This document shows, piece by piece, positions 47,231 to 58,970 of a DNA stretch of 64,000 bases. The translations under genes and the position numbers were made by a program. Positions within the stretch are counted from its first letter, which is position 1; each line of letters opens with the position of its first letter. The DNA is taken from positions 21,700,001 to 21,764,000 of the forward strand of contig CM060731.1 of the NCBI GenBank assembly GCA_030704615.1, in the 5' to 3' direction. This stretch comes from Takakia lepidozioides. Its lineage: Eukaryota; Streptophyta; Takakiopsida; Takakiales; Takakiaceae. The notes under the pieces were generated by a model. It saw only the letters and a program-made list of their open reading frames with translations, did not search any database and was not told the origin of the DNA.

Positions 47231-50140
47231 GTGGACTCAACATGTACCGCTTTTGATCCACCCAATCCTGCAATTGCCCTGGAAGTTGGAGAAAAAGATG
47301 AAGTACTATCAACAGAGATCACTGATCAACATGAATGGTTTGTCAATTCTGGTGCTACAAAACACGTCACAGGAAATTCGGATCTTGTGAATGATGTTTT
47401 AGCATCCGGAAGCTCACATAATGTGAAACATGCCGGTGGGCATACACACAATGTTCTTGGCAAAGCCCATGCCAAAATAAGACTAAATGGTTCAATAAAG
47501 AAAATATCTGACGTTCTTTACGCACCTGGCATAAGACGAAATTTATTTCCAGTAGGTGCAATGACTGATAGTGGACATTTAACAATATCCGAGTCTAGAA
47601 GATGTTTATTTATAGATAGGAAAGACCCCACAAAAATTGGGAACTAGAGATAGTCGAAATGGATTATAAAAACTAGATATGAACAAGTTCCTTGAAAGCC
47701 ATAACATAGACACTAAAACACATGGAAATAAATGTTTGTGACGAGGTTGTACCACATATAGATTATCGTAGAATGACTCAACTTTGGCATCGACGTTTGG
47801 GTCATCTAAACTTTAGGGGGGTCCCCCAATTATCTGCTCAACATCGAGTTGTGGGCATACCATACCTTCCACTTCTCACAGGAACATGCACGGGCTGCTT
47901 ACTAGGAAAACATCAAAGAAATATTTCCGAAGGTAGCTGAACATAGAGCTACTGAGATACTCCAACTGCTGTACACAGACTTGTGTGGTCTTGTGTAGGC
48001 ACCGTCACTCCCAGGCTCAAGGTACTTTATGGCCATAACTGATGATTATAGCCGATACACATGGGTGCATTTTTTGAGAAGGAAAGATCAAGAGGCTCTG
48101 CAAAGCTTCAAAACTTTCAGAAACACGATTGAGAATGCGACTGGATAAAGACGATCAAATGTTTGAGAGCAGATCATGGTGGTGAATTTATGTCTCATGC
48201 TTCACTAAATATCTCCATGAGCACGGGATCACACGACAGCTCAGTCAACCTCGCACACCTCAGCAAGCAAAACGGTGTTTCAGAGCGCAAAAATCGCACT
48301 CTACTTGAATGCGCAAGAAGTATGGTACTTGAAGCTGATCTACCGAAGTTTCTGTGGTCGGAAGCTGTAAATACAACTGCTTATCTGATAAATCGGTGTC
48401 CTTCAAGTGCAAATGCTGGTATGACTCCACATGATAAATTTTCAGGTACCAAACCAGTGATTTCTCATCTTCGTATTTTTGGCAGCAAGTCTTTTGTTCA
48501 TGTTGATAAATAATAACAGGGGTAAGCTGGATCCAAAATCCATAGTTTGCATCCTAGTTGGTTACGACATCAAAACCAAGGTCAATCCTACCATATGTAA
48601 CATATTTGTTAGTCGGGATGTGAAGTTTATTGAGAAGATCCCTGTTCAAGGGGATGCGCCTGAAGCAGATCAGCGACACTCTAATCCATATCGAATGCAT
48701 GATGGAGATGATGATTCTAATTCTGAAGAATCAATAGTCCAACAAATGGCCACGGTCCCAAATCCACCGACCCCTCCTACCAACTCACGAGCAAGTTGCC
48801 ACTCCTATGCACACTATTGAACGAAGGTCAACGAGTGTTCGTCGAAGGCTAGCTCTCTTGGATGACTATGTGAATGTGGTTGAAAATGAGGAACCTACAA
48901 GCTTTCATGAAGCTTCTCAAGTAGAGGGCTGGTGCGATGCAATGCAGTCAGAAATGGACTCAATTTCCAAGAATAAAACTTGGGAATTAGTGGACCTTCC
49001 TCCTGGGAAGACTCCAATCACTGCTAAGTGGGTTAACAAAGTCAAGAAAAAAGTTGATGGGTCACCAAACAAGCTCAAAGCAAGGTTGGTTGCACGTGGT
49101 TTCCAACAGCGCAAGGGAATCGATTATGACGAGACATTTGCCCCTATGGCGAAATGGGGAACTATTCGATCGATTGGTGCATTTGCCGCATACTCAAACT
49201 GTGAGATCTTTCACATGGATGACATATCAAAACCGTGAATGGCGAATGAAAGAGGAAGTCTTTATGAGACAACCAGAGGGATTTCAAAAGCCAAATAATG
49301 AAACTAAGGTATGTAAATTATTTAAGGCACTTCAAGGTCTCAAGGAAACGCCACGTGCTTGGTAATATGCAAAACGTCATAACAGTCTTCCTCAACGGAG
49401 ACCTCTTGGAAGAAGTGTTCATGACACAGCCTGAAGGCTTCGCTATTCATGGCAAGGAAAGCAAGGTGTGTAGGCTTAACAAGGCACTTTACGGGCTGAA
49501 ACAAGCCACCCGTGCCTGGTATGAAAAGATTGATGCCTATCTTTAAATCCCAGGGTCTACAAAGAAGCAGTGCATATTATAATCTCTACTATTCGATTGA
49601 GGATGGAAAAATCATAATCCGCGTGCTTTATGTAGATGATCTCCTTATCACCAGTGACAACACCAACAAGATAGAATGGATTCAATCATAGCTGAGCAAG
49701 AGATTTGAGTTGCTGCCAAACATGTCCTCAGGTATCTAAAGGGTATAGTCAACTATGGATTGTTCTACGAACAAGGAGGAGAGACTGCGATATCTACACG
49801 GATGCAGACTCGGCCAGCGACCCAAACACTACAAGGTCAACCACAAGATATATACATGTTTAATCTCGGCAATGGCCCAGTCACATGGGCAAGCAAGAGA
49901 CAACCAACAGTCTCTTGTTCATTGACTGAAATACCAAGCTCTCACGGAAGGAACCAAGGAGTCTATCTGGCTGAATTGGCTCACCTCAGAGCTACAGCAG
50001 ACAAAGGACATCCCAGTAAAATTGTGGTGTGACAACATGAACAACATCAAAATTGCTAAGAACATGATGTTTCATGGACGAATGAAACACATTGAAGTAC
50101 AACATCACTTCGTACGTAGTTGGGACATGGGAGGTTGATC
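47231..50140 (+). mobile_element. Chimeric Ty1/copia relic
   Basis: Blocks occur in copia order. Protease (47231-47647) has EWFVNSGATKHVTGNSDL. The Gag-pre-integrase block (47722-47940) has LWHRRLGHLNFRGVPQLS and CTGCLLGKH. Integrase (about 48000-48510) has ISVSTGSHDSSVN-like decayed text, NGVSERKNRTLLECARSMV and FLWSEAVNTTAYLINRCPSS. RT is at 48807-49363 (LVDLPPGKTPITAKWV, ARLVARGFQQRKGIDYDETF). At 49380 a second, different RT segment begins and repeats motifs already passed. RNase H remnants with ASKRQPTVSCSLTEIPS follow to about 50120. Several frameshifts make it inactive. Gag and both LTRs are not recognised. Confidence 0.78.
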
Positions 50141-50488
50141 TAGAGGAGGTTGGGTAGCGAGTGGCGTGAGCATGCTCACGTGAGCACAAGCGAATGTACC
50201 ACATATTCCTAAGATGCCTTTCGAATATTCTTCAGCAAAACGAAAAATTGAGAAACTAAAAAATTTGCGAAACTATTTTTAACTACTCACATAGGCCCTC
50301 AGGGCAACACTTAAGAAACAAGTAACCCCTATACATGATAAACATGTTACCCTATAGGCGTGGGATTTCCTCACGCTATACTCACCTGATACTACCGTAG
50401 GCCCTTTCCACGATAGACTTGAAAAAAGGGCGTTGAGACTCCAAGAGACCTTAAGGTTGTCACGTCCCATGGATAATCTGTCGAGATC

Positions 50489-50638
50489 AAACTCTCACCC
50501 ACGAAACTACCACTTAATGTTAATGCTCAATGCGAAATTAAAACTCTCGTCCCCGAAACTACCACTTAATTTTAATTGCTCAATGCGAAATTAAAACTCA
50601 CTCCCGAAACTACCACTTAATTTTAATTTCTCAATTGA
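50489..50638. repeat. Tandem repeat, 52-53 bp, three copies
   Basis: Units start near 50489, 50541 and 50594 and share CGAAACTACCACTTAATTTT and CTCAATGCGAAATTAAAAC. They lie in non-coding DNA between the copia relic and the FDH-flank block. Confidence 0.9.
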
Positions 50639-50969
50639 AAGATAGATCAGATAGTTTATCGTTTTGATGCAACTGCACCCTATAAATGCATGTAACTCCT
50701 ATGACCGCAGTTTAAAAACATACAACCCCCATGACCGTGGGACATGATACCAACCCCCCATCTAGAGCATGTTCTACGGCAGATCAGATTGCAAAGCGAA
50801 ATTCCAAAAGCTGAGGGAACGATTGGGTGTGTTCTCACTATCAAATCTTCAAAAATTAGGCAACTGCATTAGGCAACTGCCTTGGTCGCATTCACAGCTG
50901 CCTCCCTGGAATTATCTAACTTTTTGTCACTGAGGACATGAGAGTGAGAGGAAATGTCAGAAATGAGTC

Positions 50970-51635
50970 AGAAATACCACTCTCATCGTCTTGTCATCCA
51001 GTAACTCCTACTAGGATTCCCTTATTTGCTAGTACACAATTGTTATCCTGTAGGTTGTTACCTTGCTGGTCGCATTACTCATTAGTTAGTGTCTCACTCT
51101 CCTCTATGAGTACTTATGAGGTGATCACCAAGTAGTGGTGTATAATAGTATACATGGAGCCCTCTCAGTTCATTTCATCAAATATAGTTTTTGCTCACTT
51201 TGCTCACTGCAAGACGCTACACATGGATTTCTGTGGAGTGCTGGTGCAGATGAATAAATTGAAAGCTGCAGTTGACAAGTAACCAGTGAAACGCAGATAG
51301 CTGTGCAAGACGAAATTGATATAGTTTGCTTGCACCTTCCCGCCAGGGCAAGGATTACACTATAGTACATAGTATATATAGTATATACTATAGTCTATAT
51401 ATATAGTATATAGTAGACAATAGTCTATACAGTATATACATATTGTACTATATAGTACACTATAGTCTATAATGTACATATATGTAGATCATACTACATA
51501 CTATCCTGCATACTATATACCGTGTCAACACTACCATAGCCTCCATTTGCTATTGTTATGAGGAAACTGCCAGTGTGGGGCGATCATGCTCTTGCTACTG
51601 GCAGAAAGTATTTCACCGAGGGCAGAAGATGGTGA
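50970..51635. repeat. Duplicated FDH-flank block, copy 3, with TATAG microsatellite
   Basis: Positions 50975-51140 match 17250-17400, and 51215-51635 matches 6555-6910. A TATAGTA-type microsatellite occupies 51358-51515. The block lies on the 3' side of an FDH exon fragment, as do the other two copies. Confidence 0.65.
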
Positions 51636-52003
51636 TCAAAGGTACTGAGGGGCAAGTTTGCCCTCGCGCACTATGTAATACTCTTCTGGAAATGGCTGGT
51701 GCTTGAACCACCGGTCCAGCATGTCCTTAACTCCAGCTGCGATCCGAGCCTGCGGTCACATAACCCTGTCAATCTGTCTGCAAGCAAGCCATGGCTATGC
51801 TTCGATCGAGTTTTCCGATAGAACAATCTATTCATGCATCTGACTTGGATATCAGGAAGGAAAAGAGGGATTGGATTGGAAGGGAAGTGCCTGCGCATCC
51901 AGTGTGGCGCCTGAGGTGTGTGGGGTCATAGCATGGTGGGGCATGTAGCGCCATGGATGATCCTTTGGTGCTGGCTGCTGATCCCATACATCGCCACCGT
52001 AGC
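51636..52003 (-). pseudogene. Formate dehydrogenase fragment (exons 7 and 8)
   Basis: Exon 7 (52003-51891, 113 bp) and exon 8 (51749-51636, 114 bp) have the same lengths as in the intact gene. Exon 8 is fully open to TGA at 51638-51636, ending VREGNLAPQYL. Exon 7 keeps MTPHTSG. The intron 7 donor is CAG|GCACTT, as in the fragment at 7.2 kb. Homology stops just upstream of exon 7, at about 52006. No exons 1-6 are present, so it cannot make FDH unless spliced to something else. Confidence 0.85.
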
Positions 52004-52400
52004 CTGAGAAATGTATCTGATAATAGAAAGTAGGAGAATGCATTGTCACTACCTACCTATGTGTTGCATTGTAAACAAGACCTTGGCTCACACTTTACCA
52101 CTAAGCTCTCTTGTCCGCTTTTTGGTTTGAAAAGGCTGCGAGGCCTGTTCCAGTGGCTAGTCTTGCCGACATGGCATCTATGCAAAGGACGAAGAGGTGG
52201 ACGAGAGCTACATTTTAGTGCTTTGTCTGGTCGGTCCTTAGTCTGGAACCGACCTTAGACCATCTGATTAGTCCACCATCTGGTTATAGATTGAAGTCGG
52301 CCACATCACCGATTTGGGGGAAAAAACAAAAATACTGCTTTGGATATCCCTGAAAAGCATCCTGACAAAGATCTTGATTGTATCCGGGTGGTCGTGTGGG

Positions 52401-54003
52401 ATGCTTAGCACTGCTGTGTCTGCATTCAGGGCCCTGCACACATGCGTACCTGTGCATTCATCATCAAGCTTCGCACCTCCACCTGCAGCCTTTTGCTTTC
52501 ATCTTCTGCACAGACATAGGCCAGAGGCAAAGCGTCGAAGTTTGTCTGTTCTTTCTTACTGCATCAGGATGAGTGCCGAGAACGATAATCCAGTCTTGTA
52601 TAACGACTCTGCTACCGCCAAGGACGATGGGCGTGCTGTCAAGTCTGTAAGTTCCCCTGGCTCGTTCTTACTCGCGCAAACAAGTCTGTTTTTGTTTTGG
52701 CTAGGAAAAGAGGAAATGCCCCATAGCAAAGTGATAAACCCAGAAACCTCGATCACAACCTGGGCAAGCTAAGAATTGCTGATCCCGGCAATACAAAGAA
52801 CACACGACTGCGGACCAACCAGGGGAGAGTGCTTGAGCCTCCCGTTTTTCCAAGAAAGAGTAGGCTCCTCTTGTCTCTTACACTCGTCATCGGACAATGC
52901 GACTGCGGAGGGGCGTTGGACCAATCCTGTGACCCGGAGCAGGGGTCTAGGGTAAAGAACCCTAAGCTGTACATACTAGAATGAATTGAATGTCCTGTGT
53001 TACAGAATCAACAAGGGGTGGGGCCTGGCTGTAGTTCACGTTTTCGGCACCCCGTGCTAGAATTACTTTGGGAATGGTTAGGCCAGTTCTGAAGCCTGTC
53101 AAAGTGAAGATGCATTGCGAGTGAGTTATGGACATTGCATGAGGAATTCACTTGATGCTTGACTCACTTTGTCAAACTACTAGCAACTGACCACCCTGTG
53201 TGTAATCCCAGTCCTCTGCACCCACAAAATGGAATTTCCCACAAAGAGTAAGCATAGAATTAGTGGGGTCATCTTGAAGGGGGACCACATATGATATTAG
53301 GTAGTCAAGAGAACTTGTTTAAACCCTTCCCGTTTGCCATTGCAAAGTGCTCAGAAGATGGAAGCCGCCAGACTTCATACTCTATCTTATGTTCGCTACA
53401 GCTTACCAGATCCATACAAAGAAAGAGTTATTTCTTTTCACTCATTCTGTGGCCAGGTAACGTGGGGATGGAAGCAGTGAGATGAATTGAATCCAGTGTT
53501 AAGTAAACAAGGCTTTATGTGAAGCAACTCCTCCGGTGGTGCTTTTTTGGGAATTGTGAACCATAAATTCGAATATGGATGCTGAACTTTGTTGTCTGAA
53601 GTGACTTGCTGTCAATGTATTTTAATTTGATGTGATATTTTCAATGACTCCTGAAAATACTTTCATAACTGTATCAAAGTTTCATAGGAATGTTGATTCC
53701 TGCAGATCTGAAATTGTATATTTGTGGGTGCAGGTTAATGTGATCATCAAAGGCAAAGTGCAAGGGGTTTTTTACCGGAAATGGACTGTTGACACTGCTC
53801 AGAAAATGGGGCTCCATGGTTGGGTCCGAAACTGTCGTGATGGATCTGTGGAGGCTGTTTTCGCAGGACCATCCGATGTAGTGGACAACATGATAGAAAA
53901 ATGTCGCGGTGGCCCAGCGGCAGCCCGAGTTGCCGGGTTAGATGTCTCTTCATGGGACAAGGTAGTTCCCCAAGGGTTTGAGCAGAAACCCACAACCTGG
54001 TAG
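52401..54003 (+). CDS. Acylphosphatase, organelle-targeted
   Basis: Exon 1 (52401-52646, 82 codons) and exon 2 (53734-54003) join in phase 0 across a GTAAGT...GTGCAG intron, giving 171 residues. Exon 2 holds the acylphosphatase fold: the phosphate loop GKVQGVFYRKW with the catalytic Arg, and GLHGWVRNCRDGSVEAVFAG with the catalytic Asn. The family hydrolyses acyl phosphates such as 1,3-bisphosphoglycerate. Exon 1 has a Ser/Ala/His-rich, basic presequence (MLSTAVSAFRALHTCVPV) that predicts plastid or mitochondrial import. A second in-frame ATG at 52570 (MSAENDNPVLYNDS) would give a 115-residue cytosolic form near the family's usual size of about 100. The upstream in-frame codons to 52314 are a less likely start. 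Confidence 0.85.
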
Positions 54004-55434
54004 GGGATGTCGGAAAGGTAGAATGAGCCTCATTAACAGGACATTCAAGAGCCCTCATGATTAATATGGTTGACAAACAACAGTAGCACACGAGCAGTAA
54101 GCACTTCAGTATTTTAGTTCCATCTGCACCACTTGAGATTTGGAGAAGGACCAATGTCTTCATCAGAATTTGTTTAGTTCTTCAAGCAAAAATGAACATT
54201 TATGTAAAGAGAGAGTACTAGACCAAGGTCTATCTACTGCCTATATTAAAAACTCAGTACAACTAAAAGGTTGTTTACATATCTTCATCACATGGTGCGG
54301 GTTGTGTGTAGGGACCATTCCAATTGTTGCTGAGTAAGGCTGCTTGCAGAATAAGATTACTCTGTAATATATTCAGGCACATTGCAACAAATACTGTGCA
54401 GGCAATGCTGGTCTCACAACCTTTCTCTTGGCATCTTCTTGCTGCGACTTATCTATCAAGTCAACACAAATTCTCCCACCCCTGATATGTGAATAATGTA
54501 AGGATTTGAGCCACGTTCCTGACTGACTTGCTCTGGTCATTACTCAACTTCAGTGACTTTGAGATGCAATACATCTCACAGATAACACATCAAATCAGAA
54601 ATGGATTACCTGAAAAAGCAGCGGCAAGATTGGCATCAATTGCTGGACGACCTCATGTTGTGCCAACAGCTCAACACAACTGTACTGAATTTCCTAATTT
54701 CTGGTGGGGAACTTTGCAATCATGGTCCATGCTTCTCTAAAAAGGATTCCTTCAGAATAAATGTGCAAGAGTTTCACCACGATGACAAAGGAGGGAAAAA
54801 CCTTCGGAGCTAAAGGTCGTTCAGTAGGAGCTGATGTGAAGGATGACTATGATTGTGACGAAGAATATTTGAAGGACCTTGACTTCACCGAGGATGTATA
54901 AAGAGCAAACCGCCGTGCTGATATTCTGAAACATTTGAGCTCATTGGACCAGTATCTGTAGCGGATTGTCAGTCTTTATGTCCTTCCAAAAGTATCTCTC
55001 TGCCAGGGCCTGGAGCTATTGCCACAAAGCTGGGGCAAGTGACGGCTAATGAGTAGAACTTCCTCCTCCCTTTACTGTCTGAGCATGGGCTAGAGATAGA
55101 ACGAGGGCAGGCTGAATAGAACCGTGCAGCACGGAAGGGGAAGACCTTGGGATTTGGTGCATGTGAAGGTGTATGCTCGCTTATGGCAGTCTAGTAGGAA
55201 GGAAACGATACCGGACCACATCTAGAAAACTACACAAGCACACTTGACAGATTCTCAACTGAAGTTTCCTTCTTGTGAACTCATAAAAAGCACCTTCTCA
55301 TGATCATGCACGCTTTATTTTGAGCTTGGGTGCACACATTTCATGCCCACCTCCACATTTATTGTGTATGTAGGGGCCATAGCTGACACCCTGTGTACCA
55401 AGAAAGCTAGCCGAGTGACTAGCATTGGTGGATG
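54004..55434. other. Intergenic region between acylphosphatase and GRAS genes
   Basis: This holds both 3' untranslated regions. A plus-strand frame at 54601-54813 (MDYLKKQRQDWHQLLDDLML) and a 39-codon acidic frame at 54782-54901 have no recognised domain and no clear splice context. I do not call a gene. Confidence 0.35.
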
Positions 55435-56851
55435 TCACCTCCAGGCTGATGCCCCGACTATGGATCTACCCTGCCAGCCCAACAGCAAGCAGCCATGAGT
55501 CTCCTCCAGCTTGTAACCTTTACACGGATAGAGTTCCAACAAAGCTCTGGACTCGCTGGTAGCATGGTCACCCAAGGGTACACTCTCGAATCCCACACTC
55601 TTCATAATCTTGCGCCAGCGCTCCAACTTCTCGTGCCTCTCCAGGCGCTCAGTTCCTTCACAAGCAACTATGTTGATTATCTCTTGCGAGAATAATGTCT
55701 TCTCCACCTTGGCCCGTTCTGGGCTTGTCTGGGGCAGTGTAGCATGTAGTGAGTCAAAAAGGGCAGAGTAGTAGTGCAGAGCCTCCAGAAACCGGGCCAA
55801 GAATAAGGGCCCGTTGTGACTGGCTTCTTTTTCTACCAATGTCACAACCTTGGGAGCTTGTTCACGGATCATGCGCAAAATGCTCACCAGTGGACTCCCG
55901 GGCTCACACAGCAGCCTGTGCAAACGGTTCACAGAATTGACAGCCAGTGCTTCCCCAACACGGCGCTGCAGCATGAACTCTTGCAAGTTTTCCAGCCTTT
56001 CTCCTACAGCATGGAATTCAAACGGAATGTGGAGGGATGCTGCGAGATCAACTAGTCCCCTCCCTGTCTTTAGAATCTCTTCTAAAGGCATTCCCACCCC
56101 CGTGATCCGGAGATGAGGTGCTCCATTAGGTCGCGCTGCTAAGGCTTGCATGAGTGCTGGCCATTGATATCCTTGCATTATCTCCAGGTCGATGATGTGA
56201 ACCCTCTCCTCTCCCTCGAATGCCTCGAAAATGGCTTGATTGGCTGTAAAATGGGCAAACTTGATGTAAGGGCAACACTGATACAGTAGTTGGTACGCTG
56301 CCAACACTTCGTCTGAGGTGACTGGGTCATAGGATCTGAGTGCAAGGTAGGAGAGAGACCCTGTTCCGTTAATGCGTGCAACAAGTGCATCCGCAAAGTA
56401 TGAAGCCACCCGTTGAAAGGAGTCACCCTGGGGAGACGCCACTTGCTGCACCTGAAGCAATCTGAGATTGGCCTCCACATGGTTGTCCTTTGACACAGAG
56501 TCTGCACAAGCAAGCAGCCGATGGACAAGGTCCAGCCCACTGTTTTCTGAACCCTCCTGTTACAATGCAATGATGAGATTGGGTGAGAACAGTACTGAGA
56601 TGAAGATTCAAACTTCAAAGCATGGGGATAAGGTCAATGGCATTAAGAATGCAGCGTTGTAAGCAATTAGATTTGTCCGGTATGTAGCTTGGCCTTCTAC
56701 AGCTGAAAGGAAGGTCCAGAAGGCCTGGTGTGCGACATGAGATCGATCCTGAACTCTTAAAGGTTGTGTCTCGATATGCAAAGCAAATACCCTCCTGGAT
56801 TCAGAAAAATGGATTTGGCACAGAGAGATTGTACTCGTAAGACGTTGTTTG

Positions 56852-56899
<48 letters not shown>

Positions 56900-57688
56900 T
56901 TCTTATGAGTCCAACTTGCAATGAGTGAAGAAAACTAAGATCCATGCCTGTAAGGTGCTTGCAGCAGAATTTGTGGAAAGAATCTCCTCGTTATTTTGCT
57001 CCAGATCAATTTGCATGCATTCTGCTAAACACGCCGACGCAGAGCTAGTCTGTTGCAACGCAGACGCTTGGTGCTTGCTGAGATGAGGTGTTCTATAAAC
57101 TGTGGGGAGGACCCCAGATTGGCGGTAGGGGCTAGGCTCTTCTGGAATTCCAGTGTCACCTAAGCCCACTGTTGACCTTTGTACATCCACCTGTGACCTG
57201 TGTCCTTTGAGGAAGACGCTGCCATCGAATTGCATGGGGGAGGAAGATAAGCCTTGACTTGCATATGTCTCAGGGCCATGGTCGTAAGCTTTGTTGAGCT
57301 TAAAAGTAAGGTTGGAAGAGAGAGTGCCGCCAGGAGATGGAGGTAGGAGAGAAGCGTTTTGCCGTTGATATTGTTGGGGTTTGTCAACGGGTTTTGTCTC
57401 GAATGACAGAGGCGAAAGAGGGGCGAGACCGGAGGAAATGTCATTGTCGTCAGGGGCAGACTCTAAGAGATCAAAGTCAAGCATACTGTCTATCCACCCG
57501 GCCAGGTTGGAACTGTCAGGAGGAGACTCTGGCGGTCCATCATGAGGCGCGTCTGGAAGTTCAGTGTAGCTCGATACTTGGTCTGACCTGGCCAAAATGC
57601 TTGCGAAAGGAGACTCTACAATTCCATCTTCGGGCGAGTCTGATTCCGTGTAGCTCAATGATTGGCCTGGCCTCTCTACATGCTCCAT
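55435..57688 (-). CDS. GRAS-family transcriptional regulator
   Basis: Exon 1 runs from ATG at 57688 to about 56948, and exon 2 from 56556 to TGA at 55435. Exon 2 follows TGTAACAG and encodes the whole GRAS domain. The first leucine-rich region is [19 protein letters not shown]. The VHIID block is [20 protein letters not shown]. Then come [32 protein letters not shown] and [20 protein letters not shown], ending [15 protein letters not shown]. Exon 1 encodes a Ser/Pro-rich acidic region ([20 protein letters not shown]), typical of disordered GRAS N-termini. No DELLA motif is seen, though the C-terminal half resembles DELLA and SCL proteins. The protein would act in the nucleus as a co-regulator. 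The exon 1 donor is uncertain: CAG|GCATGG (GC type) at 56948 keeps phase 0, giving about 620 residues. The intron contains a GA microsatellite. Confidence 0.85.
56855..56897. repeat. GA microsatellite in the GRAS intron
   Basis: An uninterrupted (GA)n run of about 43 bp lies close to the exon 1 donor. Confidence 0.95.
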
Positions 57689-58970
57689 TTTAGCTGCCAA
57701 GCAGCTTGCGAAAGGAATAGGACGCAGGAACTTTTTAGGCACACATGAGGTGAGGAAGAGAAGAATCTATTTCCTGCCGCCAGAGGCGCTAAGCGACGAC
57801 ATCTTGAGTTCTGCATGTCTGCAAATACATAACCTTGTTCACAATCCGCTTCAATGCTCCTGTCAAGCCCCTCTGTACACGTGAATACCTATATCCCCTG
57901 CCCATCCCTGATTCGGAGGATTCTTCGATGAAGTCTGGCTACAGAACATGTTGCGTTGATCCTTTTACTCAATCGGTACTCATTTGTCAAGTGCAACTAC
58001 CTGCACCATTCAGACCATCACTTCTAGTACCTCAACCCTTCTCTCCTCATCAACTACGACATTTGGGACTCCAGGGCCAGGTACCTGGCACGCCAAAACA
58101 ATCACAATTCCTCAAACAACCCCTTCGAAGCACTGGCGAATTTTTCCAATTACCCAGCCCTCAATGTTCATAAAAATTTCCATCGTTCCAAGCTTACTAC
58201 AGGAAGACTACTCGACTTTCATAAAACTATCACTCAGTCTGAGCGGCATTCAATACTACCTTCAAGAGTACCTTCCTGCGGGCCTGTGAAACGTGCAATT
58301 CATATTTCCACCTGCATAGCCCTTTCTCACTACTCACTTCAAGCCGGCTCCGATGCAATTCGACCACTCCCGTTCTACTCACACACCTCGTCTCTCTCTT
58401 TCTTTCTTGCTCTCTCGCACACGGCACACTCCTGAACGGCACACTCCTGAAGCCACAGACATACCAATATCACACCTTCCCAGCATCCCTACAATCTTAC
58501 CATCCATCTTCTCCGCACCTTTCGGATTCCAATGTTTTAAAGATCGACGAGTCCTCCGTCTCTCTCCACTTTCCAAGTTTCCGCGTGCACACAATGTCAA
58601 CAAGAGGCGATGGAATCCAGGGTAGGCGCAACAATTGGTCACGCCCCACCTACTGCGAGCGCTCTCCCCCCTGGCTCATAATGCACACCTCCACTGCACT
58701 CTCGCACCTCTCTTCTCTCTCTCTACGCCTGCCGCACCCTGGCCCAGCCCCGCCCTGCTTGCGGTCCACCATCGGCTCTGACACCTGCACCAACGCGAAG
58801 GCGCCAGCTGGGCCCCGCCACTAGCCTCTTCCTCTGCTTTCACTCGGAGACTTTCGCGCCACCGTCCACGCTTCCCTAATTACCCGCTCCCCTTTTTTAT
58901 CCGGGCCTCTCCCTATAAATTGTCGTTTTTTTTAACTTTCTTTCTCTTGTTTTCTTCTGTTTTTGCTTTT
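57689..58970. other. GRAS 5' flank, pyrimidine-rich
   Basis: No coding exon is recognised. The plus strand is rich in C and T, with CTCTCTCTTTCTTTCTTGCT near 58390. It should contain the GRAS promoter and leader. Confidence 0.35.

Noticed and set aside
50489-50638. CRISPR-like array in the regularly spaced repeats
   Set aside because: The repeats are contiguous units without unique spacers, and this is a plant nuclear genome.
55435-56496. GRAS ORF as a true DELLA protein
   Set aside because: The N-terminal DELLA and TVHYNP-type motifs are not seen in exon 1; only the C-terminal GRAS region is similar.
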